NCBI GenBank assembly: GCA_002402945.1
Contig: DHGV01000001.1
Span: 1 to 64,000, forward strand
DNA: 64,000 nucleotides
Direction: 5' to 3'
Source of the DNA: Pelotomaculum sp. UBA4789
GTDB taxonomy: Bacteria; Bacillota; Desulfotomaculia; Desulfotomaculales; Pelotomaculaceae
Both the position numbers and the translations under genes were made by a program. Position 1 is the first letter of the stretch. The number at the start of each line of letters is the position of its first letter. A model generated the notes under the pieces. That model was given only the letters and a program-made list of their open reading frames with translations, did not search any database and was not told the DNA's origin. Shown here one piece after another: positions 25,950-33,468 of the stretch.

Positions 25950-26365
25950 CTATTTAGGCTGTGGATTCAGATAGTTCAGGCTCCATGAGATATCAAACCG
26001 GTCTGTCAGCATGGCGAAAATCGCCCCCAAAAGGTATCCTGCAGTTCCATGTGGATTTGGGCGCCCTCGCTCAAGCGGCTATATAACTCCCGGATCTGCT
26101 CTTCGCTGTCGCAGTTGAGGTTGATTTGCAGGTTGTTGCCCACCTTGACCTCATTTTGGCCCATCGCGTCTGAAACATAGAAAATACAACCATCAGCTAT
26201 AAACTCCGCGTGCATTATCTTTTCCGCAAGATCAGCCGGCATATCGGGGAATGGCTGTTCTTGATAATGCATTATTTGCGGCGGATTAGCCTTTAATGCT
26301 TTAACATAGAACTTAATCGCTTCATCTGCATTGCCGTTAAAATAAAGATATGGAATCGCCTGCAT
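25950..26365 (-). pseudogene. VOC/PhnB-like glyoxalase-fold protein, frameshifted near its end
   Basis: Starts ATG 26365 after GGAGGTG: MQAIPYLYFNGNADEAIKFY, as in PhnB/3-demethylubiquinone-methyltransferase-like VOC proteins. It stays in family through MELQDTFWG, then the frame ends as GRFSPC. One extra G in the G5 run (C5 on plus, 26024-26028) gives DTFWGAIFAMLTDRFDISW and SLNYLNPQPK with a stop at 25950, which matches the usual family C-terminus. Function is unknown; the intact product would be 138 aa and probably a dimer. Confidence 0.7.
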
Positions 26366-26472
26366 GATTACACCTCCGGTATTTAATTTAATTTTCCCGG
26401 TGCAGCGCATGGCAGCTTTTTAAATTGTACCTGCCCCCCCGAAGCAACACCGCTTCGGGGTCCCTCATTCCC

Positions 26473-27177
26473 TTATTCCGCCTCTTTCAGGTAGTCTTTC
26501 AGTCCCTGCTCCACCACCTGGAATACTGTGTGGCCGATCAAATAACCCAGGTTGGTGGCCGCACCGGCATAAGGAAGCGGCTCTCCCCTCCTGTTGCAGG
26601 CGACCACCACGGCGTCAGTAGTGGTGCCCGTGGCTATGCCGCCGTCAGGCATCCGGGTGCCGGACTGGAATATAGCCCTGGTCTTGGCTTCCGTGGCTGT
26701 GATCACCGCGTTAACCATCGCGGCTTCGGTCAGGCTGCCGTCGATGATGACCACGATGTTGATCGTACCCGGAGTAACCATACTGTTGTCATCCCATATG
26801 ACAGGTACACCGGCGGCGCAGGGGTGGCTTGTACCGGCGGTGCAGACGGCGGCGACTGTCAGGTCCCCTTTGGCCTCCGATCGTACCACCGTGCGCCTGA
26901 CATCGACGGCTGTCATCAGCCCGATAACGCCTTCACCCAGGCCCATTTTTGCCGCCAGGTGGATCAGTTCCCGGTCCGGGTGATCGCTGCTGTATCCTTT
27001 TTTGACCGTGTGGTTGATGATGTGCCTGGTCCGCCTGAGCTCCCCGCCCAGGGTCGCGGAGCTCAGGACGTTCAGCCATTGATCGGAAGAGATCAGAAAT
27101 GTATCGTTGTTTACCAGGCAGCTGCTGATCCCCTCGATTGGGATGTCATGATCGCACGTGGTTAATTCTTTAAACAA
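26473..27177 (-). CDS. cbiZ: Adenosylcobinamide amidohydrolase
   Basis: 234 aa. CbiZ removes the aminopropanol side chain of (adenosyl)cobinamide to make adenosylcobyric acid, letting cells salvage corrinoids. The family pattern is clear: SSATLGGELRRTRHIINHTVKK in parts, GLGEGVIGLMTAVDV, AAVCTAGTSHPCAAG and GTTTDAVVVACNRRG. It is not next to other cob genes. No cobalamin riboswitch was found in the 207 bases upstream, which hold nothing else I recognise. A GC-rich hairpin (CCCCGAAGC/GCTTCGGGG) lies just downstream near 26434-26461 and may end the transcript. Confidence 0.9.
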   Translation of the reverse strand: MFKELTTCDHDIPIEGISSCLVNNDTFLISSDQWLNVLSSATLGGELRRTRHIINHTVKKGYSSDHPDRELIHLAAKMGLGEGVIGLMTAVDVRRTVVRSEAKGDLTVAAVCTAGTSHPCAAGVPVIWDDNSMVTPGTINIVVIIDGSLTEAAMVNAVITATEAKTRAIFQSGTRMPDGGIATGTTTDAVVVACNRRGEPLPYAGAATNLGYLIGHTVFQVVEQGLKDYLKEAE

Positions 27178-27384
27178 CCCGCATCGCCCCGTTTAACTTA
27201 TATGCCGGTAAAATATTTCATTGCTGTTTATTCTGCTGCCCTGAAAATTGTAGGTGCAAATTTATTCGCACATCTGCTGCATATCCCAAAATTAAGTATA
27301 GCACTAACACGCCGTGTTTGATTGAAATTAAACCTATATTGCTGATTTTCATCCTATGTTGGTGCCACATCAGCAGCAGTGATG

Positions 27385-28062
27385 TCAGTTTGCTGGAATG
27401 TCCGCCTCGCTGTCGAGCCCCCTATTTTCCCAGAATCCGGTCAGGTAGGGATCGTCCGAAAGCTCGATCTCGTTTACCCACCTGGCCCATTTATAGCCCA
27501 GTCTGTCTTCCGCGACTACGATAAACGGGAACCCGAGCGAAGGCGGCAGCGTGATGCCGTTGGAAGAATAAGCAAGGATCATCTCTTTATCGATGACAGC
27601 CTGCAATGGCAGCGAGGAAGTATAGCCGTCCACGCAGTGGAAAATAACGGTCTGGGCGGTTTCGCGAACCACGGCCGGGGCAATAATATCTTTCAGCAGG
27701 GCGCCCTTCCAGAGCACCGTCGCATCCCAGCCCTCAACACAGTGCAGGGTGATCAGCTTTTCATAAGCTGGCAGGGCCAGAACCTCTTCATAAGCAAGTG
27801 AAACCGGCTGCTGCACACTGCCCGTTACTTCCAGGACATAGCTGCTGATATCGACCTGCTGAACCCCACTGATCGAGTTTTCCGGCAGCGCCCCGGACGG
27901 ATCAAGTTTCGTGCCCTCGTACTCCCGGACCTCCAGCTCACTGTAGCGGCCCTCTGTCAGCTTGGATAACAGGCCCGTGTCTCCGGCTTCTTTCGTACTG
28001 CCGCAGCCGGCAAGCAGCAGCATGATCAAAATAGCGGCGGCAAAACCTAATTTACTTTTCAT
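27385..28062 (-). CDS. Molybdopterin-domain (sulfite-oxidase-like) lipoprotein
   Basis: 225 aa from ATG 28062, with GGAGGGGGAG upstream. The lipoprotein signal has lipobox LAGC with Cys20. The body is an oxidoreductase molybdopterin-binding (SUOX/YedY-like) domain: the cofactor-coordinating cysteine C108 in LHCVEGWDATVLWKG, then FHCVDGYTSSLPLQ and LGYKWARWVNEIEL. As an outward-facing lipoprotein it may be a small molybdoenzyme or a catalytically reduced relative. It lies 19 kb from the mod operon. YedY-type twin-arginine export is absent here; a plain Sec lipoprotein with a pterin domain is unusual. Confidence 0.82.
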   Translation of the reverse strand: MKSKLGFAAAILIMLLLAGCGSTKEAGDTGLLSKLTEGRYSELEVREYEGTKLDPSGALPENSISGVQQVDISSYVLEVTGSVQQPVSLAYEEVLALPAYEKLITLHCVEGWDATVLWKGALLKDIIAPAVVRETAQTVIFHCVDGYTSSLPLQAVIDKEMILAYSSNGITLPPSLGFPFIVVAEDRLGYKWARWVNEIELSDDPYLTGFWENRGLDSEADIPAN

Positions 28063-28143
28063 GGTTTGTCTCCCCCTCCTGATCAAATATGTGCCTCGTA
28101 TAAAATCAGCAGATCCTTCCTACAGGCCTATACTCTCCTAGCC

Positions 28144-28313
28144 TTACTTCTTCTTTTTCAGCATGTCTTCGGGCACCAGGAAAAACAGGAAGAATAGGAA
28201 TAACAGAAACCATAATGTCTCAGGTGGATTAATAAAGGCTAGAAATGCAAGGAAAGACAAGAAGCTTAATGGATTGTATTTTTTCTGCTTGAATTTTGTA
28301 TTTTTGATTTCAT
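28144..28313 (-). pseudogene. Small membrane protein (DUF3796-like), frameshifted
   Basis: ATG 28313 follows GGGGTGA and begins MKSKIQNSSRK. One extra A in the A6 run (T6 on plus, 28279-28284) continues it as KKYNPLSFLSFLAFLAF, NPPETLWFLLFLFFLFFLVP and EDMLKKKK, 56 aa in all, stopping at 28144. Without the extra base the reading frame ends after 15 codons. Two hydrophobic helices rich in FL repeats resemble short DUF3796-type proteins. Function is unknown. No large open frame covers it, so it would be missed by a gene caller. Confidence 0.5.
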
Positions 28314-28371
28314 TATTTCACCCCACCGATTATTCTCTCAGCCAGGGGCCGAAACCCTTTAATTGAAGCAG

Positions 28372-29604
28372 TTAACGTTTTATGTTTCTCCTGAAATAGC
28401 CGACTGAACCGGGTTTGCCCACTGGCGCTTTCTTTGCCGCTTCCTTGTTATCCGCCGGTTCCGTCTCCATCAGGGGGTAGGGATGGTCTTCGATTACCGG
28501 TATCTTCTTGGCGATGAGCTTTTCAATATCTTTCAGGTACGGCTTCTCCTCAGTATCACAGAACGACAGCGCCACGCCGCCGAGCCCGGCCCGGCCGGTG
28601 CGCCCGATGCGGTGGACATATGTTTCCGGTATGTTCGGCAGGTCGTAATTGATCACATGCGACAATTCTTCCACGTCTATGCCCCTGGCGGCTATGTCTG
28701 TCGCTACCAGGACCCTGGTCTTTTTGGCCTTGAAATTATTCAGGGCCAGCTGCCGCGCCCCCTGCGATTTATTGCCGTGAATAGCCGCCGCCTGCACCCC
28801 TGCGCCGGCTAGGTCCTTGATGATTTTATTGGCGCCATGCTTGGTCCTGGAAAACACCAGCGCGGAGGCAATGGCTTCGTCTTTCAGCAGGTGGATCAGC
28901 AGATGCTTCTTGTCTTTCTTCCCGACAAAATATACACCCTGCTCAACGATATCAACAGTGGACGAAACAGGCGTGACTGCCACCCTGACCGGATTAACGG
29001 TAATCGAATTAACCAGCTTGGTAATCTCCATCGGCATGGTGGCGGAAAACAGCAGCGTTTGCCTGGTTTTAGGCAGATATGAAATGATCTTTTTCACATC
29101 GTTGATAAAGCCCATATCCAGCATCCGGTCTGCCTCGTCCAGCACAAAAAAACTGACATGGCGCAGGCTGACATATTTCTGGTTGATCAGGTCCAGCAGC
29201 CGGCCCGGTGTGGCTACGAGGATGTCTACCCCTGCGGTCAGGGTATCGGTCTGTGCTTTTTGCGGCACGCCGCCAAAAATAACCGTATTTTTAAGTCCCA
29301 GGTATTGCCCGTAAGCGGTAAAGCTGTCATCAATCTGAATCGCCAGTTCCCGCGTCGGAGTGACTATAAGCGCCTTAATCGTTTTCGGCGCCTTCGGGTT
29401 CCTAAGTTCTTCCGCGAGCAGCTGCAGTATCGGGACAGCAAACGCAGCTGTCTTCCCGGTGCCCGTCTGGGCGCAGCCGATCAGGTCCCTGCCTTCAAGC
29501 AAGGGCGGGATAGCTTGTTCCTGGATCAAAGTGGGTACCGTATACCCTTGTGTTTTTAGCGCCTTTCGGATAGGCGCAATGAGCTTTAAATCATCAAATG
29601 ACAT
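28372..29604 (-). CDS. DEAD-box RNA helicase (RhlE-like)
   Basis: 410 aa ATP-dependent RNA helicase. Motif order: Q motif ([14 protein letters not shown]), I AQTGTGKT, Ia PTRELAIQ, Ib [62 protein letters not shown]. The C-terminal tail is only about 40 residues, short and basic (GYFRRNIKR), as in RhlE rather than CsdA/DeaD. It may help ribosome assembly or RNA turnover. The ribosome site is AAAAGGAGAAAAT. Closest naming would be rhlE; I leave the symbol open. Confidence 0.9.
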   Translation of the reverse strand: MSFDDLKLIAPIRKALKTQGYTVPTLIQEQAIPPLLEGRDLIGCAQTGTGKTAAFAVPILQLLAEELRNPKAPKTIKALIVTPTRELAIQIDDSFTAYGQYLGLKNTVIFGGVPQKAQTDTLTAGVDILVATPGRLLDLINQKYVSLRHVSFFVLDEADRMLDMGFINDVKKIISYLPKTRQTLLFSATMPMEITKLVNSITVNPVRVAVTPVSSTVDIVEQGVYFVGKKDKKHLLIHLLKDEAIASALVFSRTKHGANKIIKDLAGAGVQAAAIHGNKSQGARQLALNNFKAKKTRVLVATDIAARGIDVEELSHVINYDLPNIPETYVHRIGRTGRAGLGGVALSFCDTEEKPYLKDIEKLIAKKIPVIEDHPYPLMETEPADNKEAAKKAPVGKPGSVGYFRRNIKR

Positions 29605-29615
29605 ATTTTCTCCTT

Positions 29616-29795
29616 TTAGGCTTTGCGATAGACATTCAAACCAATCTTGATGTCTTCTTTATCAGGTATAGACACGTTTCCTTCAGTCGAGCCGATAATT
29701 ATGCTCTTGCCCGAAGATGATTTGCCGAATTCCTTTGATATATCAACCGTTATCGTCAATATATTGCCGTCCAGCTTCATCTCACAGTTTTTCAC
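29616..29795 (-). CDS. Small conserved hypothetical protein, 59 aa
   Basis: GTG start at 29795 with AAGGAGG eight bases upstream: [20 protein letters not shown], then [20 protein letters not shown] and [20 protein letters not shown] short beta-rich protein of this type (LDGN-LTITVDLSKEFG-SSSGK-III-STEGN) occurs in many clostridia; I know no function. It lies directly before the DEAD helicase gene with an 11-base gap, so it is probably co-transcribed with it. The codon pattern and ribosome site make it real despite its size. Confidence 0.75.
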   Translation of the reverse strand: MKNCEMKLDGNILTITVDISKEFGKSSSGKSIIIGSTEGNVSIPDKEDIKIGLNVYRKA

Positions 29796-29838
29796 ATTAA
29801 TGCCTCCTTGTTTTTGTCATTCCAGACAATTTCTCCGT

Positions 29839-29879
29839 TGTCATTCTTATAAGATCCTTCGCTGCCGCTCAGGATGACA
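29839..29879. repeat. Intergenic REP-like palindrome (CTTCGCTGC...AGGATGACA)
   Basis: TGTCATTCT... and ...AGGATGACA arms flank GATCCTTCGCTGCCGCTC. Units of this GATCCTTCGCT-GCTCAGGATGACA kind are scattered in many bacterial genomes. Two more hairpins follow at 29886-29911 (CCCAGCGTT/AACGCTCTGGG) and 29912-29935 (TGACAATAGA/TCTATTGTCA, perfect). The 300 bases between the small CDS and lapA otherwise hold only the lapA promoter. Confidence 0.55.
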
Positions 29880-30029
29880 ATAACGCCCAGCGTTGACTAA
29901 AACGCTCTGGGTGACAATAGATACGTCTATTGTCAGGTTTGAATCCTGTTTTAGTGATAGATCATAAACATTAACTGCTACAGTTTGTTCTTCCTGTTAT
30001 ATAAGCTTACCACAAAATGCCTTTCTTTA

Positions 30030-30059
30030 TTGCTTGTTTTCAGAACCAGAGTGTATAAT
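30030..30059 (+). promoter_or_regulatory. Sigma-A promoter candidate of lapA
   Basis: TTGCTT (30030-30035), 18-base spacer, TATAAT (30054-30059); the start codon is 37 bases further on. Confidence 0.55.
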
Positions 30060-30095
30060 ATGTCTAATCAAATTATGGGAAAGGATGTGTAAACA

Positions 30096-30515
30096 ATGCA
30101 ATTTTGGTTTATTTTTTCGCTGCTTTTTTCTCTGATTGTAGCTACCTTTGCAGTGATCAACTCCGAAATCGTGACCATTAAATTCTTAGGGCTGAATTAT
30201 GAGCTCACACAGTCAGCGGTCATACTTATATCTGCAGTTTTTGGCGCAGCCATTGCTATGTTTCTCGGACTTTACGGCAGGATTAAATTAGGTCTCAAAA
30301 TCCGGGGGCTGCATAAAGAGCTCAAGGAAGCTGAAGCCCAGATCGAGGAGCTCGAGGAAACCATTAAAAACCATGAACGGATAGCCAGCCAATATGCCGC
30401 CGGAAAAGCTGCCGGGGCAGCTTCCGGTCATGCTCCTGCCTACACACCGGGCATCGCGGCGCCGGCGAAGGACCCTGCTGCTGTCGAACAGCCGGAATTA
30501 GCGGGTAATGAATAG
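30096..30515 (+). CDS. LapA-domain (DUF1049) membrane protein
   Basis: 139 aa. Two membrane helices (residues about 3-23 and 40-62) surround the conserved AVINSEIVTIKFLG, the LapA/DUF1049 signature. A coiled-coil-like charged helix follows (LHKELKEAEAQIEELEETIKN) and an Ala/Pro-rich tail. In E. coli LapA works in lipopolysaccharide assembly; Gram-positive members have an unknown, probably envelope-related role. It is monocistronic on the plus strand with its own promoter, AAAGGATG ribosome site and terminator. Confidence 0.85.
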   Translation: MQFWFIFSLLFSLIVATFAVINSEIVTIKFLGLNYELTQSAVILISAVFGAAIAMFLGLYGRIKLGLKIRGLHKELKEAEAQIEELEETIKNHERIASQYAAGKAAGAASGHAPAYTPGIAAPAKDPAAVEQPELAGNE

Positions 30516-30537
30516 CTACATAACTGCCGCACATCAC

Positions 30538-30592
30538 ATATGCCTGTGTCTTCGACGATATGCTCAAAGTCCACAGGCATATTTCATTTTTG
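30538..30592 (+). terminator. Terminator after lapA
   Basis: ATATGCCTGTG pairs with CACAGGCATAT across a 23-base loop, followed by TTCATTTTTG on the plus strand. Confidence 0.65.
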
Positions 30593-30653
30593 TTGATTTA
30601 TGGCGCCAGGCGCCTTGTTGACTTATGGGTGCTGCCCGCAGTTAAAATCAGTT

Positions 30654-31022
30654 TCAGCCAGTTGGCTCGTTTTGCAGAGCTCTGGCCAATTCTTCTATTT
30701 CCCTGCGCGCCAAATCGTCGCATCCGGCCAGCGACTCCAGGTGATGCTCCATTTCATGCAGTACAGTATCAATAATCTCTTCTTCCCAGCAATTGTCGGG
30801 CTCATCTTCCAGCAGGCCCACAAAGGAACCATAATAAAATATGATGAAACAGCCCCCGATGCCGTCCTCAATGTACTCTCCCAAGATGAAGTACTCACCT
30901 TCACGCTTTTTCCCCTGCCGCAGGTTGAAGCCGCCGGTCAGGTCCCGCAGGAAACGGTCGGGGATGCGGTCAACAGCCCGGTCAAGCATGTCCGCGAACT
31001 CGTCAAAAGATGGTTTAGCCAT
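30654..31022 (-). CDS. Zincin-like metallopeptidase family protein
   Basis: 122 aa of the PF06262-type minigluzincin group. The zinc motif HEMEHH (HExxH) lies near residue 89; the third ligand in these small proteins is a downstream Glu/Asp (CDDLARREIEEL). Other family marks are IPDRF near the start and IIFYYGSFV. It lacks signal or membrane segments. Substrates are unknown. GGAGG precedes the ATG, which follows the trhP stop codon at once, so it ends the mltG-trhP-zincin operon. Confidence 0.85.
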   Translation of the reverse strand: MAKPSFDEFADMLDRAVDRIPDRFLRDLTGGFNLRQGKKREGEYFILGEYIEDGIGGCFIIFYYGSFVGLLEDEPDNCWEEEIIDTVLHEMEHHLESLAGCDDLARREIEELARALQNEPTG

Positions 31023-32255
31023 TTAAAAATCCTCCCTGTTCGTGATCAGCCTTCTCATAATGGCAAATTCGGGTACCTGGCCGTCAACCGGGACCCGCAC
31101 CAACTGCTGGGGGTGCGGCGCCGCTGCCACGGATTGTCCTGCCTCGTCGATGATCCCGGTTATTTTCTGCTTTATATTTTCCCCTTTAGGCATCATGATC
31201 TCCACCTCGTCCCCGAGGACAAAGCGGTTGCGCTGCTCGATGACCATCATCCCGGTTTCAGGTTCGTATCCCCTGACCAGGCCCGCGAACTCGTGGCTGC
31301 GCCTGTAGATCTCCCCTTCGTAATGCTGGCCGGAGTGGCCGGGCCGGCCAAACAGAAACCCAGTGGTATAGTCGCGGTGGCTGACTTTTTCGATCTCCTC
31401 CAGCCAGGCCGGGTTGAAACGGTAATTTTCCGGATCGCCCTGGTAAGTGTCAAGCGCCTCGCGGTAAGCCTTGACCACGCCAGCCACGTAATTGACGCTC
31501 TTCATCCGCCCTTCAATCTTGAAGCTGTTGACCCCGGCTCTGACCAGCTCAGGAATATGTTCGATCAGACAGAGGTCTTTGGACCCGAGAATATAGCTGC
31601 CCCGGCTGTCCTCTTCGAAGGGGAAATACTCGCCGGGTCTTTTTTCTTCCGCCAGGGCGTACTTCCAGCGGCAGGACTGGGCACAGTCGCCGCGGTTGGC
31701 GTCGCGGCCGGTCATGTAACTGCTTAGGAGGCAGCGGCCGGAATATGATACGCACATTGCGCCGTGCACGAACAGCTCCAGTTCCAGGCCGATCTTTTCC
31801 CGGATTTCACTGATCTCCGCCAGTGTTAGCTCCCGGGCCAGGACAATGCGCTTGATCCCATGTTCCTCCCAGAAGCGGGCGGAGGCCCAGTTGGTAGTGT
31901 TGGCCTGGGTGCTGAGGTGGACCGGCAGCTTTGGGTGGCGGCGCCTGGTAATATTGATCACACCGGGATCGGACACGATTACCGCGTCTGCTCCTACTTC
32001 GCAGATGGTGTCCAGGTAAGGCGGCAACAGCTCCAAATCCCTGTTGTGCGCGAAAATGTTCACGGTCACATAGACCCGGGCGCCGTGGGCGTGGGCGAAA
32101 CTTACCCCCTCCGCCAGTTCGGCGTCTTCAAAATTGCCCGCGCCCGCGCGCAGGCCAAAATGCCGCCCACCGAGGTAGACGGCATCAGCGCCGTAAAGCA
32201 CGGCAGCTTTTAGTTTTTCAAGATCGCCGGCGGGCGCGAGCAGCTCAGTTTTCAT
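31023..32255 (-). CDS. Peptidase-U32-family tRNA hydroxylation protein (TrhP-like)
   Basis: 410 aa. U32 family members, once taken for collagenases, act in prephenate-dependent 5-hydroxylation of wobble uridine (TrhP/YegQ, YrrN/YrrO) or 23S rRNA C2501 (RlhA). Marks: ELLAPAGDLEKLKAAV, GADAVYLGG, HLSTQANTTNWASARFW, ELELFVHGAMCVSYSGRCLLSSY with Fe-S-type cysteines, RGDCAQSCRWKY and SFKIEGRMKS. In Firmicutes such genes sit beside mltG as here, which favours the tRNA-modifying trhP type. Starts overlap mltG. Confidence 0.88.
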   Translation of the reverse strand: MKTELLAPAGDLEKLKAAVLYGADAVYLGGRHFGLRAGAGNFEDAELAEGVSFAHAHGARVYVTVNIFAHNRDLELLPPYLDTICEVGADAVIVSDPGVINITRRRHPKLPVHLSTQANTTNWASARFWEEHGIKRIVLARELTLAEISEIREKIGLELELFVHGAMCVSYSGRCLLSSYMTGRDANRGDCAQSCRWKYALAEEKRPGEYFPFEEDSRGSYILGSKDLCLIEHIPELVRAGVNSFKIEGRMKSVNYVAGVVKAYREALDTYQGDPENYRFNPAWLEEIEKVSHRDYTTGFLFGRPGHSGQHYEGEIYRRSHEFAGLVRGYEPETGMMVIEQRNRFVLGDEVEIMMPKGENIKQKITGIIDEAGQSVAAAPHPQQLVRVPVDGQVPEFAIMRRLITNREDF

Positions 32256-33265
32256 TACTCGTACATCCTCTTATTGGCTTCATGCTCCTCTAAAGTCGTG
32301 GCAAAGGCATGCGAACCATCAGGTTTGGCCACATAGAAGAGATATTCCGTGGTTGTTGGCTGGACCGCGGCCAGCAGGGATTTGCGTCCCGGCATGGAGA
32401 TCGGGCCGGGCGGCAGCCCATAGATCTTATAAGTATTGTAGGGCGAGTCTATCTCCAGGTCCTGGTAGCTGAGCTCGGGCTTAGTTGCACCGAGAGCGTA
32501 CTGTACACTGGCGCACAGCTGTAAGGGCATGTCTATTTTCAGACGGTTATAAATGACCCCGGCGATAAGTGACCTTTCCGCATCCACCAGCGCTTCGCGC
32601 TCGATCAGCGAGGCGATAATCACCGCCTCCTGCAGGGTAACGCCGGCTCTTCCAGCCTGCGCCGCGTAATCCAGCTCCTCCATTTCACGGGCAAAGCGTT
32701 CCAGCATCATGTCGATGATCGATATAGGTGTGCTGTCGCTGGCCACCTGGTAAGTGTCCGGAAAGAGGTAGCCTTCCAGGCGTTTTTCTCCCGCGGGCAG
32801 TTCATTTAGGAAGGAAAAATCGAATTCCGCGGTTGAGACCGCCTTCAGGAAGTCCTTTTTGTCCGCCAAACCTTTGTAGTCCAGCAGGCTGGCTATCTGT
32901 GCCGTCGTGTAACCCTCCGGCACAGTGAATGACTGCTCTGCCAGGCGTCCCTCCACCAGCTCCCTGAGCAGCTCTTTTGTCGAGAAGCTGCTGTTCAGCT
33001 TGTACTGCCCGGCCTTGATCTGGCTGTCCTTGCCGGTGAACCTGGCATAAAGACTGAATAACCTGGGGCTGCGCACCAGTTCATTCTGCTTCAGGATCTC
33101 ACCCACCTGGTTCGCGGTGGCGCTGATCGGTATGGCCACAACGACCTCCCTGCCCTCGCTCCGCGGAGAAACAGGGGAAAGCATCACCCTGGCGTAAATA
33201 AATAAGACGCAGATAATGCCGAGCAGGATTAAGAACAAATAACGGTATTTACTGAGAAAATTCAT
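32255..33265 (-). CDS. mltG: Endolytic transglycosylase MltG
   Basis: 336 aa from ATG 33265 (AGAAGGTG upstream). An N-terminal membrane helix (YLFLILLGIICVLFIYA) anchors it outside. A LysM-like subdomain is followed by the YceG catalytic domain: VPEGYTTAQIA, EGYLFPDTYQ (catalytic Glu region), VIIASLIEREA (Glu), SVQYALGATKPELSY, SPYNTYKIYGLPPGPI and YFLFYVAKPDGSH-like YLFYVAKPDGSHAFA. It cuts nascent glycan strands and sets their length. It heads the mltG-trhP-zincin operon. Confidence 0.93.
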   Translation of the reverse strand: MNFLSKYRYLFLILLGIICVLFIYARVMLSPVSPRSEGREVVVAIPISATANQVGEILKQNELVRSPRLFSLYARFTGKDSQIKAGQYKLNSSFSTKELLRELVEGRLAEQSFTVPEGYTTAQIASLLDYKGLADKKDFLKAVSTAEFDFSFLNELPAGEKRLEGYLFPDTYQVASDSTPISIIDMMLERFAREMEELDYAAQAGRAGVTLQEAVIIASLIEREALVDAERSLIAGVIYNRLKIDMPLQLCASVQYALGATKPELSYQDLEIDSPYNTYKIYGLPPGPISMPGRKSLLAAVQPTTTEYLFYVAKPDGSHAFATTLEEHEANKRMYE

Positions 33266-33298
33266 AAATACACCTTCTGATTTGAGACATTTCCGCGT

Positions 33299-33317
33299 CA
33301 AGGGGACGGTTCTCTTG
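33299..33317. repeat. CAAGAGAACCGTCCCC palindromic repeat, copy 4
   Basis: CAAGGGGACGGTTCTCTTG, the reverse of copies 2 and 3, just upstream of mltG. Confidence 0.65.
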
Positions 33318-33351
33318 GCACGCTTTTATCGTTAATTGGTACCAGGCAGAG

Positions 33352-33390
33352 GATCGGGGACACACCTCCTTCGGAGGAATGTCCCCGATC
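33352..33390. repeat. GGGGACA hairpin with UUCG loop
   Basis: GATCGGGGACA(CA)CCTCC-TTCG-GGAGG(AA)TGTCCCCGATC folds into a long hairpin. It lies in a 200-base gap between vanW-like and mltG genes and is related in sequence to the palindromes at 40448 and 57837. Confidence 0.6.
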
Positions 33391-33412
33391 GGAATGGTGA
33401 TACATATTGCTA

Positions 33413-33460
33413 GATACTGTTGTCGTTAGTGTGACCAGATAGAGGAAAACGGACACATTG
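33413..33460 (+). repeat. GATACTGTTGTCGTT repeat family, copy 1
   Basis: GATACTGTTGTCGTTAGTGT then GACCAGATAGAGG and GGACACATTG. Related copies are at 57667-57697 and 57800-57846. Confidence 0.5.
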
Positions 33461-33468
33461 ACCCCGGT

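Noticed and set aside
27178..27384. Possible cobalamin riboswitch upstream of cbiZ
   Set aside because: I did not find the conserved B12-box GCCACTG arrangement or the usual stems.
30600..31727. Long plus-strand frame (375 codons) antisense to the zincin and trhP genes
   Set aside because: Shadow of two well-supported genes on the minus strand.
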